From Sphingomonas_R arantia (GTDB taxonomy: Bacteria > Pseudomonadota > Alphaproteobacteria > Sphingomonadales > Sphingomonadaceae), in contig NZ_JBHUGS010000002.1 of assembly GCF_042682045.1 (NCBI RefSeq), positions 620,001-684,000 of the forward strand: 64,000 nucleotides of DNA. The letters run 5' to 3'. Both the position numbers and the translations under genes were made by a program. The notes under the pieces are model-generated. The model had not been told where the DNA came from. It did not search any database and saw nothing but the letters and a program-made list of their open reading frames with translations. Shown one piece after another: positions 45,686-54,489 of this stretch. Numbering within the stretch: the stretch's first letter is position 1; every line of letters starts with the position of its first letter.

Positions 45686-45939
45686 GCGGCCAGCAGCGCG
45701 TCCAGCTTGCCGCCGCGATCGAACGCGGCCAGATCGTCCGACCCGCCGACATGCTTCCCGTCGATGAAGATCTGCGGCACGGTCGACTTGCCGCCAGCCC
45801 GCTGGATCATCGTGTCGCGCTCTGCCGGTTCGCGCAGCACGTCGGTCTCGTGATACTTGACGCCCTTGCTGTCGAGCAGCTTCTTGGCGCGCTGGCAGTA
45901 GGGGCAGGTCGCTTTCGTGTAGATTTCGACTTTCGCCAT
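45682..45939 (-). CDS. grxC: Glutaredoxin 3
   Basis: An 85-residue dithiol glutaredoxin: KVEIYTKATCPYCQRAKKLL with active site CPYC, TVPQIFIDGKHVGG (cis-Pro and glutathione site), and the end DDLAAFDRGGKLDALL. It reduces disulfides with glutathione. ATG at 45939 (MAKVEIY) is the standard start. Its stop overlaps the start of the nitrilase-like gene. Confidence 0.97.
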   Translation of the reverse strand: MAKVEIYTKATCPYCQRAKKLLDSKGVKYHETDVLREPAERDTMIQRAGGKSTVPQIFIDGKHVGGSDDLAAFDRGGKLDALLAA

Positions 45940-45997
45940 GGGGTCGCTTCCTTCGCGTTGATGATGCGCCGCGCGGTGTCGCGCGCCGTCCGGATTG

Positions 45998-46744
45998 TCA
46001 ACGCACGGGATCGCCATCGCGCACCACGACGCGCGCCCAGCACACCAGTCGCACCTCCGCCGCCCCCGCCCGGCGCAACACGCGCGCGCATGCCTCCGCC
46101 GTCGCCCCCGTGGTGAAGATATCGTCGACCAGCACCACGCGCCGCCCGCGGACCTGCTCCGCATCGCGCATCCGGAACGCGCCCTGCACCGTGGCCGCGC
46201 GCTGCCGCGGGTTCATGTCGCGCAATGGCGGCGTCCGCCTGTGTCGCTCGATCGCATCCAGCGCGATCGCGACGCCGCCGCGTTTCGCCAGGGTGCCGGC
46301 GATCAGCGCCGACTGGTTGAACCCGCGCGTCCAGATCCGCCAGCGGTGGAGCGGCACCGGCACCAGCACGACATCGTCGCCCGCCGGCACCAGCCGCTGC
46401 ATCAACCGCGCCATCGTCCGCGCCACCCCCGGCCGTCGCCCATATTTCAGCTTCAGCGCCAGCGCGCGGGCAATCGGACCATAAGCAACCGCCGCCGACG
46501 CATGATCGAACGCCGGCGGCCGGGCGAGGCACGGCGCGCAACTCGTCACCCCAAGCGTCTCGTCGGGCAATGGCCGGCCGCAACGCTGGCACGCCGGCCC
46601 GCCCAGGAAATCGAGCCCCGCCCAGCAGTCGAGGCAGAAGCGATGATCCCCCGCCACCACCACGCCGCACCCCGGACACCGCGGCGGCAGTGCGAAGGAG
46701 ACGCAGGCGTCGCCGAACCGGGCGAGATGGGTCAGGACGGCCAT
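45998..46744 (-). CDS. comF: ComF family phosphoribosyltransferase-like protein
   Basis: A 248-residue ComF-type protein. An N-terminal double zinc ribbon (CPGC, CLDC, CQRC, CAPC pairs within residues 20-75) precedes a PRTase domain with LVPVPLHRWRIWTRGFNQS and the PRPP loop VVLVDDIFTTGATAEAC. ComF is needed for DNA uptake in competent bacteria; here it may serve another nucleotide-linked function. ATG at 46744 is chosen; a longer frame to 46804 would be Arg/Ala-rich. It is divergent from the methyltransferase gene (41 bp between starts), the usual alphaproteobacterial arrangement. Confidence 0.93.
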   Translation of the reverse strand: MAVLTHLARFGDACVSFALPPRCPGCGVVVAGDHRFCLDCWAGLDFLGGPACQRCGRPLPDETLGVTSCAPCLARPPAFDHASAAVAYGPIARALALKLKYGRRPGVARTMARLMQRLVPAGDDVVLVPVPLHRWRIWTRGFNQSALIAGTLAKRGGVAIALDAIERHRRTPPLRDMNPRQRAATVQGAFRMRDAEQVRGRRVVLVDDIFTTGATAEACARVLRRAGAAEVRLVCWARVVVRDGDPVR

Positions 46745-46785
46745 CCCCGCTTGTCGGGCGCGACCGCGGCGGGCACAAGCCCCGC

Positions 46786-47649
46786 ATGGCCGACCCAACC
46801 GCACGCGACGACGCGCCCCCCGAAATCTTCGACCGCACCCGCCGCCGCCGCCGGCGCGACCGGGCGGCGGCGCGGTTCGACGACCACGCTTTCCTCATCG
46901 ACGCGATCGGCGACGAGATCCTCGACCGGCTCGACGACACCACGCGCACCTTCACCGACGCGCTCGACCTCGGTTGCCACGACGGCCGGCTCGGCACGCG
47001 ACTGGCGGCCCGCGGCATGACCGTGACCTCCGCCGATGCCGGGCACCGCTTCTCCACGATGTCGGGCGGCGTGCAGTGCGACGAGGACCGGCTGCCGTTC
47101 GCCGACCACAGTTTCGACCTTGTCGTGTCGGCCGGCGTACTCGACCAGGTCAACGACATCCCCGGCGCACTGGCGCTGGTCCGGCGCGTGCTGCGCCCGG
47201 ACGGGCTGTTCCTGGCCGGCTTCGTCGGCGCGGGCAGCCTGACCGTCCTGCGCGACGCACTGCTCGCCGCCGACATCGCCGCCGACCGCGGCGTGGCCGC
47301 CCGCACCCACCCGCAGATCGACGTCCGCGCGGCTGGCGACCTCCTCCACCGCATCGGCTTCCGCCTGCCGGTGGCGGACAGCGTCCGGCTCGGCGTCCGC
47401 TACGGCGACCTCGTGAAGCTGATCCACGACCTGCGCGGCATGGCATCGACCAACCTGCTCGCGGACGGCGGCCGCTCTCCGATCACCCGCACCGGCCTCG
47501 CCGCCATGCGCGCGCGGTTCGCGGCGGGCGCCGACCCGGACGGGCGGCGGGCGGAGACGTTCGAACTGCTGTTCATGAGCGGCTGGGCCCCGGAGCCGGG
47601 TGTGCCGCTACCGCCGCCACCGGCGTTCCGCGGGGCGCGGTTGGGCTGA
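46786..47649 (+). CDS. SAM-dependent methyltransferase, NDUFAF5/BioC-like
   Basis: A 287-residue class I methyltransferase: PEIFDRTRRRRRRDRAAARF near the start, the SAM loop ALDLGCHDGRLGTRLA, LPFADHSFDLVVSAGVLDQVNDIP, and RRVLRPDGLFLAGFVGAGS. The Arg-rich leader and overall form match alphaproteobacterial homologues of the mitochondrial complex I assembly factor NDUFAF5, which hydroxylates or modifies a complex I Arg; the bacterial role is not proven. Divergent from comF. The reading start at 46786 removes an unsupported upstream extension. Confidence 0.88.
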   Translation: MADPTARDDAPPEIFDRTRRRRRRDRAAARFDDHAFLIDAIGDEILDRLDDTTRTFTDALDLGCHDGRLGTRLAARGMTVTSADAGHRFSTMSGGVQCDEDRLPFADHSFDLVVSAGVLDQVNDIPGALALVRRVLRPDGLFLAGFVGAGSLTVLRDALLAADIAADRGVAARTHPQIDVRAAGDLLHRIGFRLPVADSVRLGVRYGDLVKLIHDLRGMASTNLLADGGRSPITRTGLAAMRARFAAGADPDGRRAETFELLFMSGWAPEPGVPLPPPPAFRGARLG

Positions 47650-47690
47650 GATAAGCCAACCTAAGACGAGTTAAAGCGCCCTCAACCCCT

Positions 47691-47771
47691 GTCCATGCCT
47701 AGCGAAGTCGAGGGGCACTGTTGGCTTCTCGACTGCGCTCGAAGGGTCCCTCGACTTCGCTTGGAATGGAC
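47691..47771. repeat. Family B inverted pair
   Basis: GTCCATGCCTAGCGAAGTCG (47691 onward) is mirrored by CGACTTCGCTTGGAATGGAC ending at 47771, with an inner complementary stretch (CTTCTCGACTGCGCTCGAAG). The single units at 17388 and 60338 look like halves of this element. Confidence 0.75.
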
Positions 47772-47796
47772 GGATCTGATTTAACCCAAACCCACC

Positions 47797-47858
47797 CCGT
47801 TTGGTTCGAGCCTGTCGAGAACTCCGCGCAGCGTTCTCGACAGGCTCGAACCAAACGG
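47797..47858. repeat. Family A palindrome, copy 3
   Basis: The arms 47797-47822 and 47833-47858 are perfect 26-nt inverted copies with a 10-nt loop. They are identical in sequence to the arms at 60205-60266 and to the inner 26 nt of 12758-12823. It sits immediately beside a family B pair. Confidence 0.92.
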
Positions 47859-47867
47859 AGGGGGGTA

Positions 47868-47904
47868 CAAACAAAAAAGGGGCGCAGCCTCCCGGCCACG
47901 CCCC
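47868..47904 (-). terminator. Rho-independent terminator of the helicase gene
   Basis: Read on the minus strand, a GC-rich stem (GGGGCGTGGCC...GGCTGCGCCCC, 47904-47879) is followed by TTTTTTGTTTG (47878-47868), 24 bp after the stop codon at 47928. The stem-plus-T-tract is a textbook intrinsic terminator, the clearest in the window. Confidence 0.85.
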
Positions 47905-47927
47905 CTTCTCACGCAATCAACGAAAGC

Positions 47928-49250
47928 TTACCGCCCGCCGACCTTCCGGACCGCACCCTTGTGCGCCCCGACCGAACCGCTGCGGCGCGGTGCGAAGCGG
48001 CGCTTTTCGCCCGACGGCGCGCCCGGACCATCGTGACGCCGTGGCGCCCCACGGTCGCTGCGACGCTCGTCGCCGGGGGCCGACGGTGCCGGCTTCGGCA
48101 GCTTGGCCTTTTCCGCCAGGAAATTGTCCGGCAGCGGCAGCATCTCCATCTTGATGCGGGTCAGCTTCTCGATCGAGCGCAGATACGCCTTCTCGTCGTC
48201 CGCCACGAACGCGATCGCGATGCCGCTCGCCCCGGCGCGCGCCGTGCGGCCGATGCGGTGGACATACTGCTCCGAAACGTTCGGCAGTTCGAAGTTGAAC
48301 ACGTGGCTCACACCGCCGACGTCAATCCCGCGCGCGGCGATGTCGGTCGCGACCAGGATCTTGATCTCGCCCGTCCGGAACATGCCCAGCGCGCGCTCAC
48401 GCTGCGGCTGGCTCTTGTTGCCGTGGATCGCCTCCGCGCCGATGCCCGATGCCTTCAGGTGCTTCACCACCTTGTCGGCGCCGTGCTTGGTGCGGCTGAA
48501 CACCAGCGCGCGGTCGATCGGCTCGCTGCGGATCTTCATGATCAGCAGCGCGGCCTTCTCGGTCTGGTTGCACAGGATCGCGAACTGCTCGACGCGCTCG
48601 GCGGTGGTCGCCTGCGGCGCAACCGCGACCTTGATCGGGTCGGTCAGGAACCGGTCGCCCAGCTCGGCGATCGCCTTCGGCATCGTGGCGGAGAAAAACA
48701 GCGACTGGCGCTTGGCCGGCAGCAGCTGGTCGATCCGCTTCAGCGCGTGGATGAAGCCCAGGTCGAGCATCTGGTCGGCTTCGTCGAGCACAAAGATCTC
48801 GACATTCTTGAGGCTGAGCGCGCGCTGGTCGATCAGGTCGAGCAGCCGGCCCGGCGTGGCGACGAGGATGTCGACGCCCGAACCCATCTGGCGGATCTGC
48901 TTGCCGATCGGCACGCCGCCGAACACGGTCGCGACCGACAGGCGCATGAACTTGCCATATTCGACGAAGCTTTCGGCGATCTGGCTGGCCAGTTCGCGCG
49001 TCGGCGCAAGCACCAGCATGCGGCAGCCACCCGGCGGACGCGGGCGGGGCGACGCGGCCAGGCGGTGGAGCGACGGCAGCGCGAACGCTGCGGTCTTGCC
49101 GGTGCCGGTCTGCGCGATACCGCACAGGTCGCGCCCGTCGAGCAGCGGCGGGATGGCCTGCGCCTGGATCGGGGTCGGCACTTCATAGCCCTTGGCGGCA
49201 AGCGCCTTCTGCAACGGCTCGGCGAGGTAAAGGTCGGAAAATTTTGTCAT
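47928..49250 (-). CDS. DEAD-box RNA helicase, RhlE group
   Basis: A 440-residue helicase: Q-motif region TPIQAQAIP, AQTGTGKT, PTRELASQI, DEADQMLDLG, SATMP, ATDIAARGIDV and HRIGRTARAG; then a short basic tail of about 60 residues (RRSDRGAPRRHDGPGAP). It is likely to act in RNA unwinding during ribosome biogenesis or cold adaptation. Its core differs from the 38153-39691 protein (for example DEADQM against DEADRM), so the two are paralogues, not recent copies. A strong terminator follows at 47868-47904. Confidence 0.95.
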   Translation of the reverse strand: MTKFSDLYLAEPLQKALAAKGYEVPTPIQAQAIPPLLDGRDLCGIAQTGTGKTAAFALPSLHRLAASPRPRPPGGCRMLVLAPTRELASQIAESFVEYGKFMRLSVATVFGGVPIGKQIRQMGSGVDILVATPGRLLDLIDQRALSLKNVEIFVLDEADQMLDLGFIHALKRIDQLLPAKRQSLFFSATMPKAIAELGDRFLTDPIKVAVAPQATTAERVEQFAILCNQTEKAALLIMKIRSEPIDRALVFSRTKHGADKVVKHLKASGIGAEAIHGNKSQPQRERALGMFRTGEIKILVATDIAARGIDVGGVSHVFNFELPNVSEQYVHRIGRTARAGASGIAIAFVADDEKAYLRSIEKLTRIKMEMLPLPDNFLAEKAKLPKPAPSAPGDERRSDRGAPRRHDGPGAPSGEKRRFAPRRSGSVGAHKGAVRKVGGR

Positions 49251-49551
49251 GATCGGCTTTCGCGGCGCGACGGACGCCAGCGATCACGCCGACGACACGA
49301 AGCGGGTTCGTGTGACGACCCGCGTGAATGGGGAAGCCCTGTGGGGTCGCGTCCGAAGGGGAAGGCCGGTCTGGCGCTTGATACGCCAGAATTCACGCTG
49401 CCATGCCCTAACGGCCGGATAACCGGACGTCGACGCTGAGCGCCCTATGCCAGCGGTGTCAGTTTTATACAAGCGGTTTTGTGCACTGCGGGGTGACGTC
49501 CGCGAACCGACGCGATACCAACCGGTATCCAGTCGAAAGGCCCACCCGAAG
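49251..49551. other. Divergent intergenic region without a gene
   Basis: A 301-bp spacer between the helicase (minus) and the M20 peptidase (plus). I see no supported gene or repeat. The AT-richer stretch near 49462-49482 (TCAGTTTTATACAAGCGGTT) is a plausible promoter for the peptidase gene; the first 100 bp would be the helicase leader. Confidence 0.5.
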
Positions 49552-50847
49552 ATGAAGCGCATCGCCGCCCTGCTCCTCGCCGCCAGCGCCCTGCCCGCCC
49601 TTGCAGCACCCACGCCGGCCGAACGCGCCGCCGTCGCCGCGGTCGATGCCGGCATGCCCGCCAACCTGGCGTTGCTCGAACGACTGGTGAACCAGAATAG
49701 CGGGACGATGAACCTCGCCGGCGTCGAACGGGTCGGCACGATGATGTGCGCCGAACTCGAACCACTCGGGTTCAAGGTCCTCTGGACGCCCTTGCCGCAG
49801 ACCAAGCGCGCCGGCCACCTCGTCGCCACCCGCACCGGGCGAGCAGGCAGCAAGCGCCTGCTGCTGATCGGCCATCTCGACACGGTGTTCGAGGCGGACA
49901 GCCCGTTCCAGCGCTACCGCCGCACCGGCGACAAGGCGGAAGGCCCCGGCGTCGGCGACGACAAGGGCGGCATGGTCGTGATGCTCGCGGCGTTGAAGGC
50001 GATGAAGGCCGCCGGCACGCTCGACGATGCGACGTTCGAGATCGTGCTGACCGGCGACGAGGAACGCACCGGCGATCCGACGTCGGTCGCCCGCGCTGGG
50101 CTTATTGCAGCCGGCAAGCGCGCCGACGCCGCGCTCGATTTCGAAGGGCTGGTGCGCCAGGACGGGCGCGACATGGGCTCCGTCGCGCGGCGCTCGTCGA
50201 ACAGCTGGCAACTGACCACCACCGGCACGACCGGGCATAGCAGCCTGATCTTCGACGCGGCGCACGGCGACGGCGCGATCAACGAACTGGCCCGCATCCT
50301 GGCGGCGTTCCGCAAGGAGCTGCCCGAACCCAACCTCACCTTCAACACCGGCCTCGTCGTGGGCGGCGCCACCGCCTCGTTCGATACCGACGCGGTGCGG
50401 GGACAGGCGACCGGCAAGCCCAACATCATCCCCGCCACCGCCATCGCGCGCGGTGATTTCCGCACGCTGTCGGAGGAGCAGACTGCTCGGGTCCGCGCGA
50501 AGATGGAGGCGATCGTCGCCGCCCACGCGCCCGGCACGTCGGCGGAGATCCTGTTCGACGAAGGCTATCCCTCGATGGCGCCGACCACCGGCAACCGCGC
50601 GCTGCTCGCCGCGCTCAACGGCGTGAACCGCGATCTCGGCCTGCCGCAGATGCCCGAACTCGACCCGCTGAAGCGTGGCGCGGGCGACATCGCGTTCGTC
50701 GCGCGCGACGTGGACGGGCTCGCCGGGCTCGGCCCCTACTCCACCGGCGATCACGCGCCGGGCGAGACGGTCGACATCCCGAGCATCGCGGTCCAGGCTA
50801 AACGCGCCGCGCTGCTGATGGCTCGGCTTGGGCAGGGCAAGCCTTGA
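49552..50847 (+). CDS. M20-family metallopeptidase, exported (carboxypeptidase G2-like)
   Basis: A 431-residue protein with a signal peptide (about 1-18, ending ALAA) and an M20 fold. Metal ligands are visible in GHLDTVFE, GVGDDKGG and TGDEERTGD (Glu pair), plus DFEG and the late His in STGDHAPGE. A lid domain (NSWQLTTTGTTGHSS ... RGDFRTLSEEQ) lies in the middle. It probably releases C-terminal Glu or another residue from peptides or folates in the periplasm. ATG at 49552 follows CGAAG; the frame open to 49447 lacks a signal peptide at its start. Confidence 0.93.
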   Translation: MKRIAALLLAASALPALAAPTPAERAAVAAVDAGMPANLALLERLVNQNSGTMNLAGVERVGTMMCAELEPLGFKVLWTPLPQTKRAGHLVATRTGRAGSKRLLLIGHLDTVFEADSPFQRYRRTGDKAEGPGVGDDKGGMVVMLAALKAMKAAGTLDDATFEIVLTGDEERTGDPTSVARAGLIAAGKRADAALDFEGLVRQDGRDMGSVARRSSNSWQLTTTGTTGHSSLIFDAAHGDGAINELARILAAFRKELPEPNLTFNTGLVVGGATASFDTDAVRGQATGKPNIIPATAIARGDFRTLSEEQTARVRAKMEAIVAAHAPGTSAEILFDEGYPSMAPTTGNRALLAALNGVNRDLGLPQMPELDPLKRGAGDIAFVARDVDGLAGLGPYSTGDHAPGETVDIPSIAVQAKRAALLMARLGQGKP

Positions 50848-50887
50848 TTGACTTGATCCCACACCGCCATCGGACCACATGCAACCC

Positions 50888-51454
50888 ATGCTGATCGAAA
50901 CCGAACCCACACCGAACCCCGCCACGCTGAAATTCTCGGCCGGCCGCCCCGTCATGGACTCCGGCACGCGCGATTTCGCCGCGCCGGAAGAAGCCGACGC
51001 CTCCCCGCTCGCCGCCGCCTTGTTCTCGCTGGGCGATGTCGAGGGCGTGTTTTTCGGTCGCGACTTCGTGTCGGTCACCGCCGCCCCGGGCAGCGACTGG
51101 CGCGACCTGAAGCCGCAGGTACTCGGCGTCCTGCTCGACCATTTCTCCAGCGGCGCGCCGCTGTTCACCGGCGGCAGCGCGAGCGGGATCGCAGTCGACC
51201 CCGACTATAACGACGACCCGGCCGATGCCGACATCGTCGCGCAGATCCGCGAACTGGTCGAAACCCGCGTCCGCCCGGCGGTCGCGCGCGACGGTGGCGA
51301 CATCGTCTACCGTGGGTTCGACAAGGGCGTCGTCTACCTCGCGATGCAGGGTGCCTGCGCCGGCTGCCCGTCGTCCACCGCGACGCTCAAGCAGGGGATC
51401 GAGTCGCTCCTCAAGCACTATGTGCCGGAAGTGACCGAGGTCCGCGCGGCCTGA
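50888..51454 (+). CDS. nfu: NifU-family Fe-S scaffold protein (Nfu)
   Basis: A 188-residue Nfu: N-terminal Nfu_N domain (LIETEPTPNPATLKF to about residue 90) and C-terminal NifU domain (about 112-180; RPAVARDGGDI and CAGCPSS with the cluster-binding Cys pair). It carries [4Fe-4S] clusters to target enzymes such as aconitase. ATG at 50888 is the usual family start; ATG at 50879 would add three residues. It precedes the nitroreductase gene by about 20 bp. Confidence 0.95.
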   Translation: MLIETEPTPNPATLKFSAGRPVMDSGTRDFAAPEEADASPLAAALFSLGDVEGVFFGRDFVSVTAAPGSDWRDLKPQVLGVLLDHFSSGAPLFTGGSASGIAVDPDYNDDPADADIVAQIRELVETRVRPAVARDGGDIVYRGFDKGVVYLAMQGACAGCPSSTATLKQGIESLLKHYVPEVTEVRAA

Positions 51455-51474
51455 CACGACAAGGGGGGATGACC

Positions 51475-52065
51475 ATGACGACAGTCTTGCCGGATCCGGC
51501 GCTCGATCAGCTGTTCCGCACCGCGCGCAGCCATTATCATTATGACGCGACGCCGGTCACCGACGCCGACCTGCGTGCGATCTGGGACCTGGCGAAGATG
51601 GGGCCGACCTCGGCCAACATGCTGCCCGCGCGGATCGTGTGGTGTACCACCGACGACGCCAAGCGCCGGCTGGCGGACTGCGCGAGCAGCGGCAATGTCG
51701 ACAAGATCCTGCACGCGTCGGTCACCGCGATCGTCGGGACCGATCTCGACTTCCCCGATCACCTGCCGACGCTGTTCCCGCCCGCCGACGCGCGGTCCTG
51801 GTATGTCGGCAACACCGCGCTGATCGAGACCGCGGGCCTGCGCAACAGTTCGCTGCAAGCCGCCTATGTCATCCTCGCCGCGCGCGCGCTGGGCTTCGAC
51901 ACCGGGCCGATGTCCGGGTTCGACAACGACAAGGTCGACGCCGCGTTCTTCGCGGGCACCAACATCCGCTCGAACCTGATCATGTCGCTCGGCCACGGCG
52001 TCCCGGCCGCACTCCACCCCCGCCTGCCCCGCCCGGAGTTCGAGGCGTACAACACAGTCGCCTGA
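51475..52065 (+). CDS. RutE-like malonic semialdehyde reductase (nitroreductase family)
   Basis: A 196-residue flavin enzyme of the RutE/HadB group: FRTARSHYHY, LAKMGPTSANMLPARIVW (FMN site), WYVGNTALIETAGLRN and GPMSGFDNDKVD. RutE reduces malonic semialdehyde in pyrimidine breakdown; no other rut gene is here, so a general nitroreductase or quinone reductase role is possible. ATG at 51475 fits the GGGGGG Shine-Dalgarno six bases before it better than ATG at 51469. The stop overlaps the tsaB start (TGATG). Confidence 0.88.
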   Translation: MTTVLPDPALDQLFRTARSHYHYDATPVTDADLRAIWDLAKMGPTSANMLPARIVWCTTDDAKRRLADCASSGNVDKILHASVTAIVGTDLDFPDHLPTLFPPADARSWYVGNTALIETAGLRNSSLQAAYVILAARALGFDTGPMSGFDNDKVDAAFFAGTNIRSNLIMSLGHGVPAALHPRLPRPEFEAYNTVA

Positions 52066-52682
52066 TGCGGGTGCTGGTGATCGAGACCGCGTCCGCCGCC
52101 TGCTCGGTCGCGCTGATCGATGACGGTCACGTCGTCTCCGCGATCCACGAGGTCGTCGGGCGCGGCCATGCCGAACGGCTCGTCCCGATGATTTCGGAAC
52201 TGGCCGGCGGCGGGCGCGCCGATGCGATCCTGGTCGATTGCGGCCCGGGCAGCTTCACCGGCGTCCGCGTCGGGCTCGCCGCCGCCCGCGCGCTCGCGTT
52301 CGGCTGGGGCGTGCCGGTCCACGGCTTCGGCGCACCCGCCCTGCTCGCCGCCGCCGCCTTCGCCGAGCGACCGGATCTGACCATGCTGACCGTCGCGATC
52401 ACCGGAGGCCACGGCGAACTGTTCGTCCAACGCTTCACCGGACCGACGCTCACGGAGGCCACGCCGCTCGCCTCGCTCGTCCCGTCCGCCGCCGCGGAAG
52501 CCGCCGACGACGACTGGGTCATCGGCTCCGGCGCGCCCGCCCTGCTGGCCGCCCGCGGTGACGAATATGGCGCAGACCGCCTGCCCGACTCATCGGACGC
52601 ACACCACCTCGCCCCCGCCTTCACCACGCTCCCCGCCACGCCGGTCTACGGCCGCGCGCCGGATGCGAAGCTGCCCGCGTGA
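52065..52682 (+). CDS. tsaB: tRNA threonylcarbamoyladenosine biosynthesis protein TsaB
   Basis: A 205-residue TsaB: VLVIETASAACSVALID, the family block GPGSFTGVRVGLAAARALA and VHGFGAPALLA. TsaB is the non-catalytic partner of TsaD and TsaE in t6A37 formation on ANN-decoding tRNAs. It overlaps the nitroreductase stop by one base and the rimI start by four, giving a tightly coupled run. Confidence 0.95.
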   Translation: MRVLVIETASAACSVALIDDGHVVSAIHEVVGRGHAERLVPMISELAGGGRADAILVDCGPGSFTGVRVGLAAARALAFGWGVPVHGFGAPALLAAAAFAERPDLTMLTVAITGGHGELFVQRFTGPTLTEATPLASLVPSAAAEAADDDWVIGSGAPALLAARGDEYGADRLPDSSDAHHLAPAFTTLPATPVYGRAPDAKLPA

Positions 52683-53149
52683 CGGCGCTCGTCTTCGCGG
52701 ATGCCGGGGTCGGCGACCTGCCCGAAGTCATGGCGACGATGCACGACGCGTTCGACCCCGCGTTCGGCGAGGCGTGGACGCAGAGCCAATGCGTCGGAAT
52801 CCTTTCGCTCCCGGGTGTCTGGCTCACGCTCGCGCGGATCGACGGCAAGCCCGCCGGCTTCGCGCTCAGCCGCGTGGTGATCGACGAAGCGGAGCTGCTG
52901 CTGCTCGCGGTCCATCACGACCACCGCCGCGCCGGCATCGGCCGCGCGCTGCTCGAACGCGTCGCGGTCGCTGCGAAGTCGCGCGGCGCGCTTCGCCTGT
53001 TCCTCGAGACACGCGACGGGAACCCGGCCCGCGCGCTCTACGACGCCGCCGGCTTCCAGGCGGTCGGCACGCGCCTGAACTATTATCGCGGCCGCGACGG
53101 GTCGGCGCATGACGCGCACACGCTCGAACGGCGGCTCGATCACGACTGA
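52679..53149 (+). CDS. rimI: Ribosomal-protein-alanine N-acetyltransferase RimI-like
   Basis: A 156-residue GNAT acetyltransferase. The acetyl-CoA loop HHDHRRAGIGRALLERV lies at about residues 78-95, followed by LFLETRDGNPARALYDAAGF and LNYYR near the end. RimI acetylates the N-terminal Ala of ribosomal protein S18. The GTG start overlaps the tsaB stop, and the tsaB-rimI pair is conserved widely. A free GNAT of another specificity cannot be excluded. Confidence 0.92.
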   Translation: MTALVFADAGVGDLPEVMATMHDAFDPAFGEAWTQSQCVGILSLPGVWLTLARIDGKPAGFALSRVVIDEAELLLLAVHHDHRRAGIGRALLERVAVAAKSRGALRLFLETRDGNPARALYDAAGFQAVGTRLNYYRGRDGSAHDAHTLERRLDHD

Positions 53150-53257
53150 CCGCGGCCCCCGTCGCGTTGGAGGCTTTCGCGCCGCCGCCCCATGTTCTAG
53201 AGGAAAGGCTGCAAAGGCCGCGTGACTCGCTCGGCCGCGCCGATATTCAGGGACGCC

Positions 53258-53680
53258 ATGCACCGCCGAATCGATGTAGAAGCATTGTGCGCTGAAAAGG
53301 GGTTGCGGATCACCGAGCAGCGTCGCGTCATCGCACGCGTCCTGTCCGAGGCAGAGGATCACCCCGACGTCGAGGCGCTGCATGTCCGTGCCGTCGCGAT
53401 TGATCCGGGCATTTCGATCGCCACCGTCTACCGCACCGTCCGGCTGTTCGAAGAAGCCGGCATTCTCGCCCGCCACGATTTCGGCGACGGCCGAGCGCGC
53501 TACGAAGCCGCACCCGACGCGCATCACGATCACCTGATCGACATCGAATCGGGCCGCGTCATCGAATTCGTCGACGAAGAGGTCGAGATTCTTCAGGCCA
53601 AGATCGCCGAGCGGCTCGGCTACCGGCTCGTCGATCACCGCATGGAATTGTACGGCGTCCCGATGGACCGCGATCACTGA
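53258..53680 (+). CDS. fur: Fur-family metalloregulator
   Basis: A 140-residue Fur-type protein: an N-terminal winged helix (LCAEKGLRITEQRRVIARVL, then ISIATVYRTVRLFEEAG) and a metal-binding dimer domain with HHDHLIDIESGRVIEF. There is no C-terminal CxxC, as in other alphaproteobacterial Fur/Mur proteins. It could sense iron or manganese; the alphaproteobacterial Fur homologue is sometimes Mur. ATG at 53258 follows AGGGA; a GTG at 53222 would add 12 residues. It opens the plsC-miaB-phoH part of the cluster. Confidence 0.93.
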   Translation: MHRRIDVEALCAEKGLRITEQRRVIARVLSEAEDHPDVEALHVRAVAIDPGISIATVYRTVRLFEEAGILARHDFGDGRARYEAAPDAHHDHLIDIESGRVIEFVDEEVEILQAKIAERLGYRLVDHRMELYGVPMDRDH

Positions 53681-53703
53681 TCGCCGACACAACGGACAGC
53701 GCG

Positions 53704-54447
53704 GTGACGACCGGCGTGCCGTCCGCGTTTGAACGGCTCGGCGCGCGACTCCGCATCGCCCGCCGCGTCGGCGCGCTCGTTCTATTCCTGCTGTTCTGCC
53801 TCGTCGGCTACGGCCTCGCCCAGCCCGCCCGTCGCGTGGCCTGGGTCCAGCGCTTCCTCGGGGGCGCTGCCCGCCGGCTCGGCGCGGACGTGACGATCGC
53901 CGGCACGCCGCTCAAACGCGACGTCCTCTACGTCGCCAACCACCTCTCCTGGTTCGACATCCTCGCCATGGGCGGCGCCACCGGCACGGCGTTCGTGTCG
54001 AAGGAGGAGGTCGGGGCCTGGCCGATCGTCGGTGGCCTCGCCCGCATCGGCGGCACGATCTTCATCGCCCGCACCAGCCGCGCCGCCGCCCGCTCGCAAG
54101 CCGACGCACTGACCGCAGCACTCGCCACCGGCCGCCCCGCCACGTTGTTCCCGGAGGGCGAAACCAACGACGGCACGCAGATCCTGCCGTTCCGCGCCGC
54201 CCTGCTCGGCGCGGCCCCCGCCGCGGGCGTCGCGGTGCAACCGGTCGCGATCGACTACGGCCCCGCCGCCGCCGAGATCGCCTGGGGCAAGGACGAAACC
54301 GCCCCCGCCGTTGCTGCTCGCCTCATCGGCCGGCGCGGTCGCCTCCCCGTCACGCTCCGCTTCCTCGATCCGGTCGCGCCCTCGCCCGACCGCAAGGAAC
54401 TTGCCGCCGCCGCCCAGGCCGCGATCGAGCACGCGCTACGTCCCTAA
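53704..54447 (+). CDS. plsC: Lysophospholipid acyltransferase (PlsC-like)
   Basis: A 247-residue 1-acyl-glycerol-3-phosphate acyltransferase-type protein. One N-terminal membrane segment (about 22-42) is followed by the HX4D motif NHLSWFD (about 79-85), GGTIFIAR and FPEGETNDG. It acylates lysophosphatidate or a lyso-ornithine lipid at the inner membrane; in alphaproteobacteria this position often holds OlsA-like enzymes. GTG at 53704 starts 23 bp after fur. Confidence 0.93.
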   Translation: MTTGVPSAFERLGARLRIARRVGALVLFLLFCLVGYGLAQPARRVAWVQRFLGGAARRLGADVTIAGTPLKRDVLYVANHLSWFDILAMGGATGTAFVSKEEVGAWPIVGGLARIGGTIFIARTSRAAARSQADALTAALATGRPATLFPEGETNDGTQILPFRAALLGAAPAAGVAVQPVAIDYGPAAAEIAWGKDETAPAVAARLIGRRGRLPVTLRFLDPVAPSPDRKELAAAAQAAIEHALRP

Positions 54448-54489
54448 GCGGGGCTACCCCCTGCGCCGCCGCTCCTCTATAGCGCGCCG

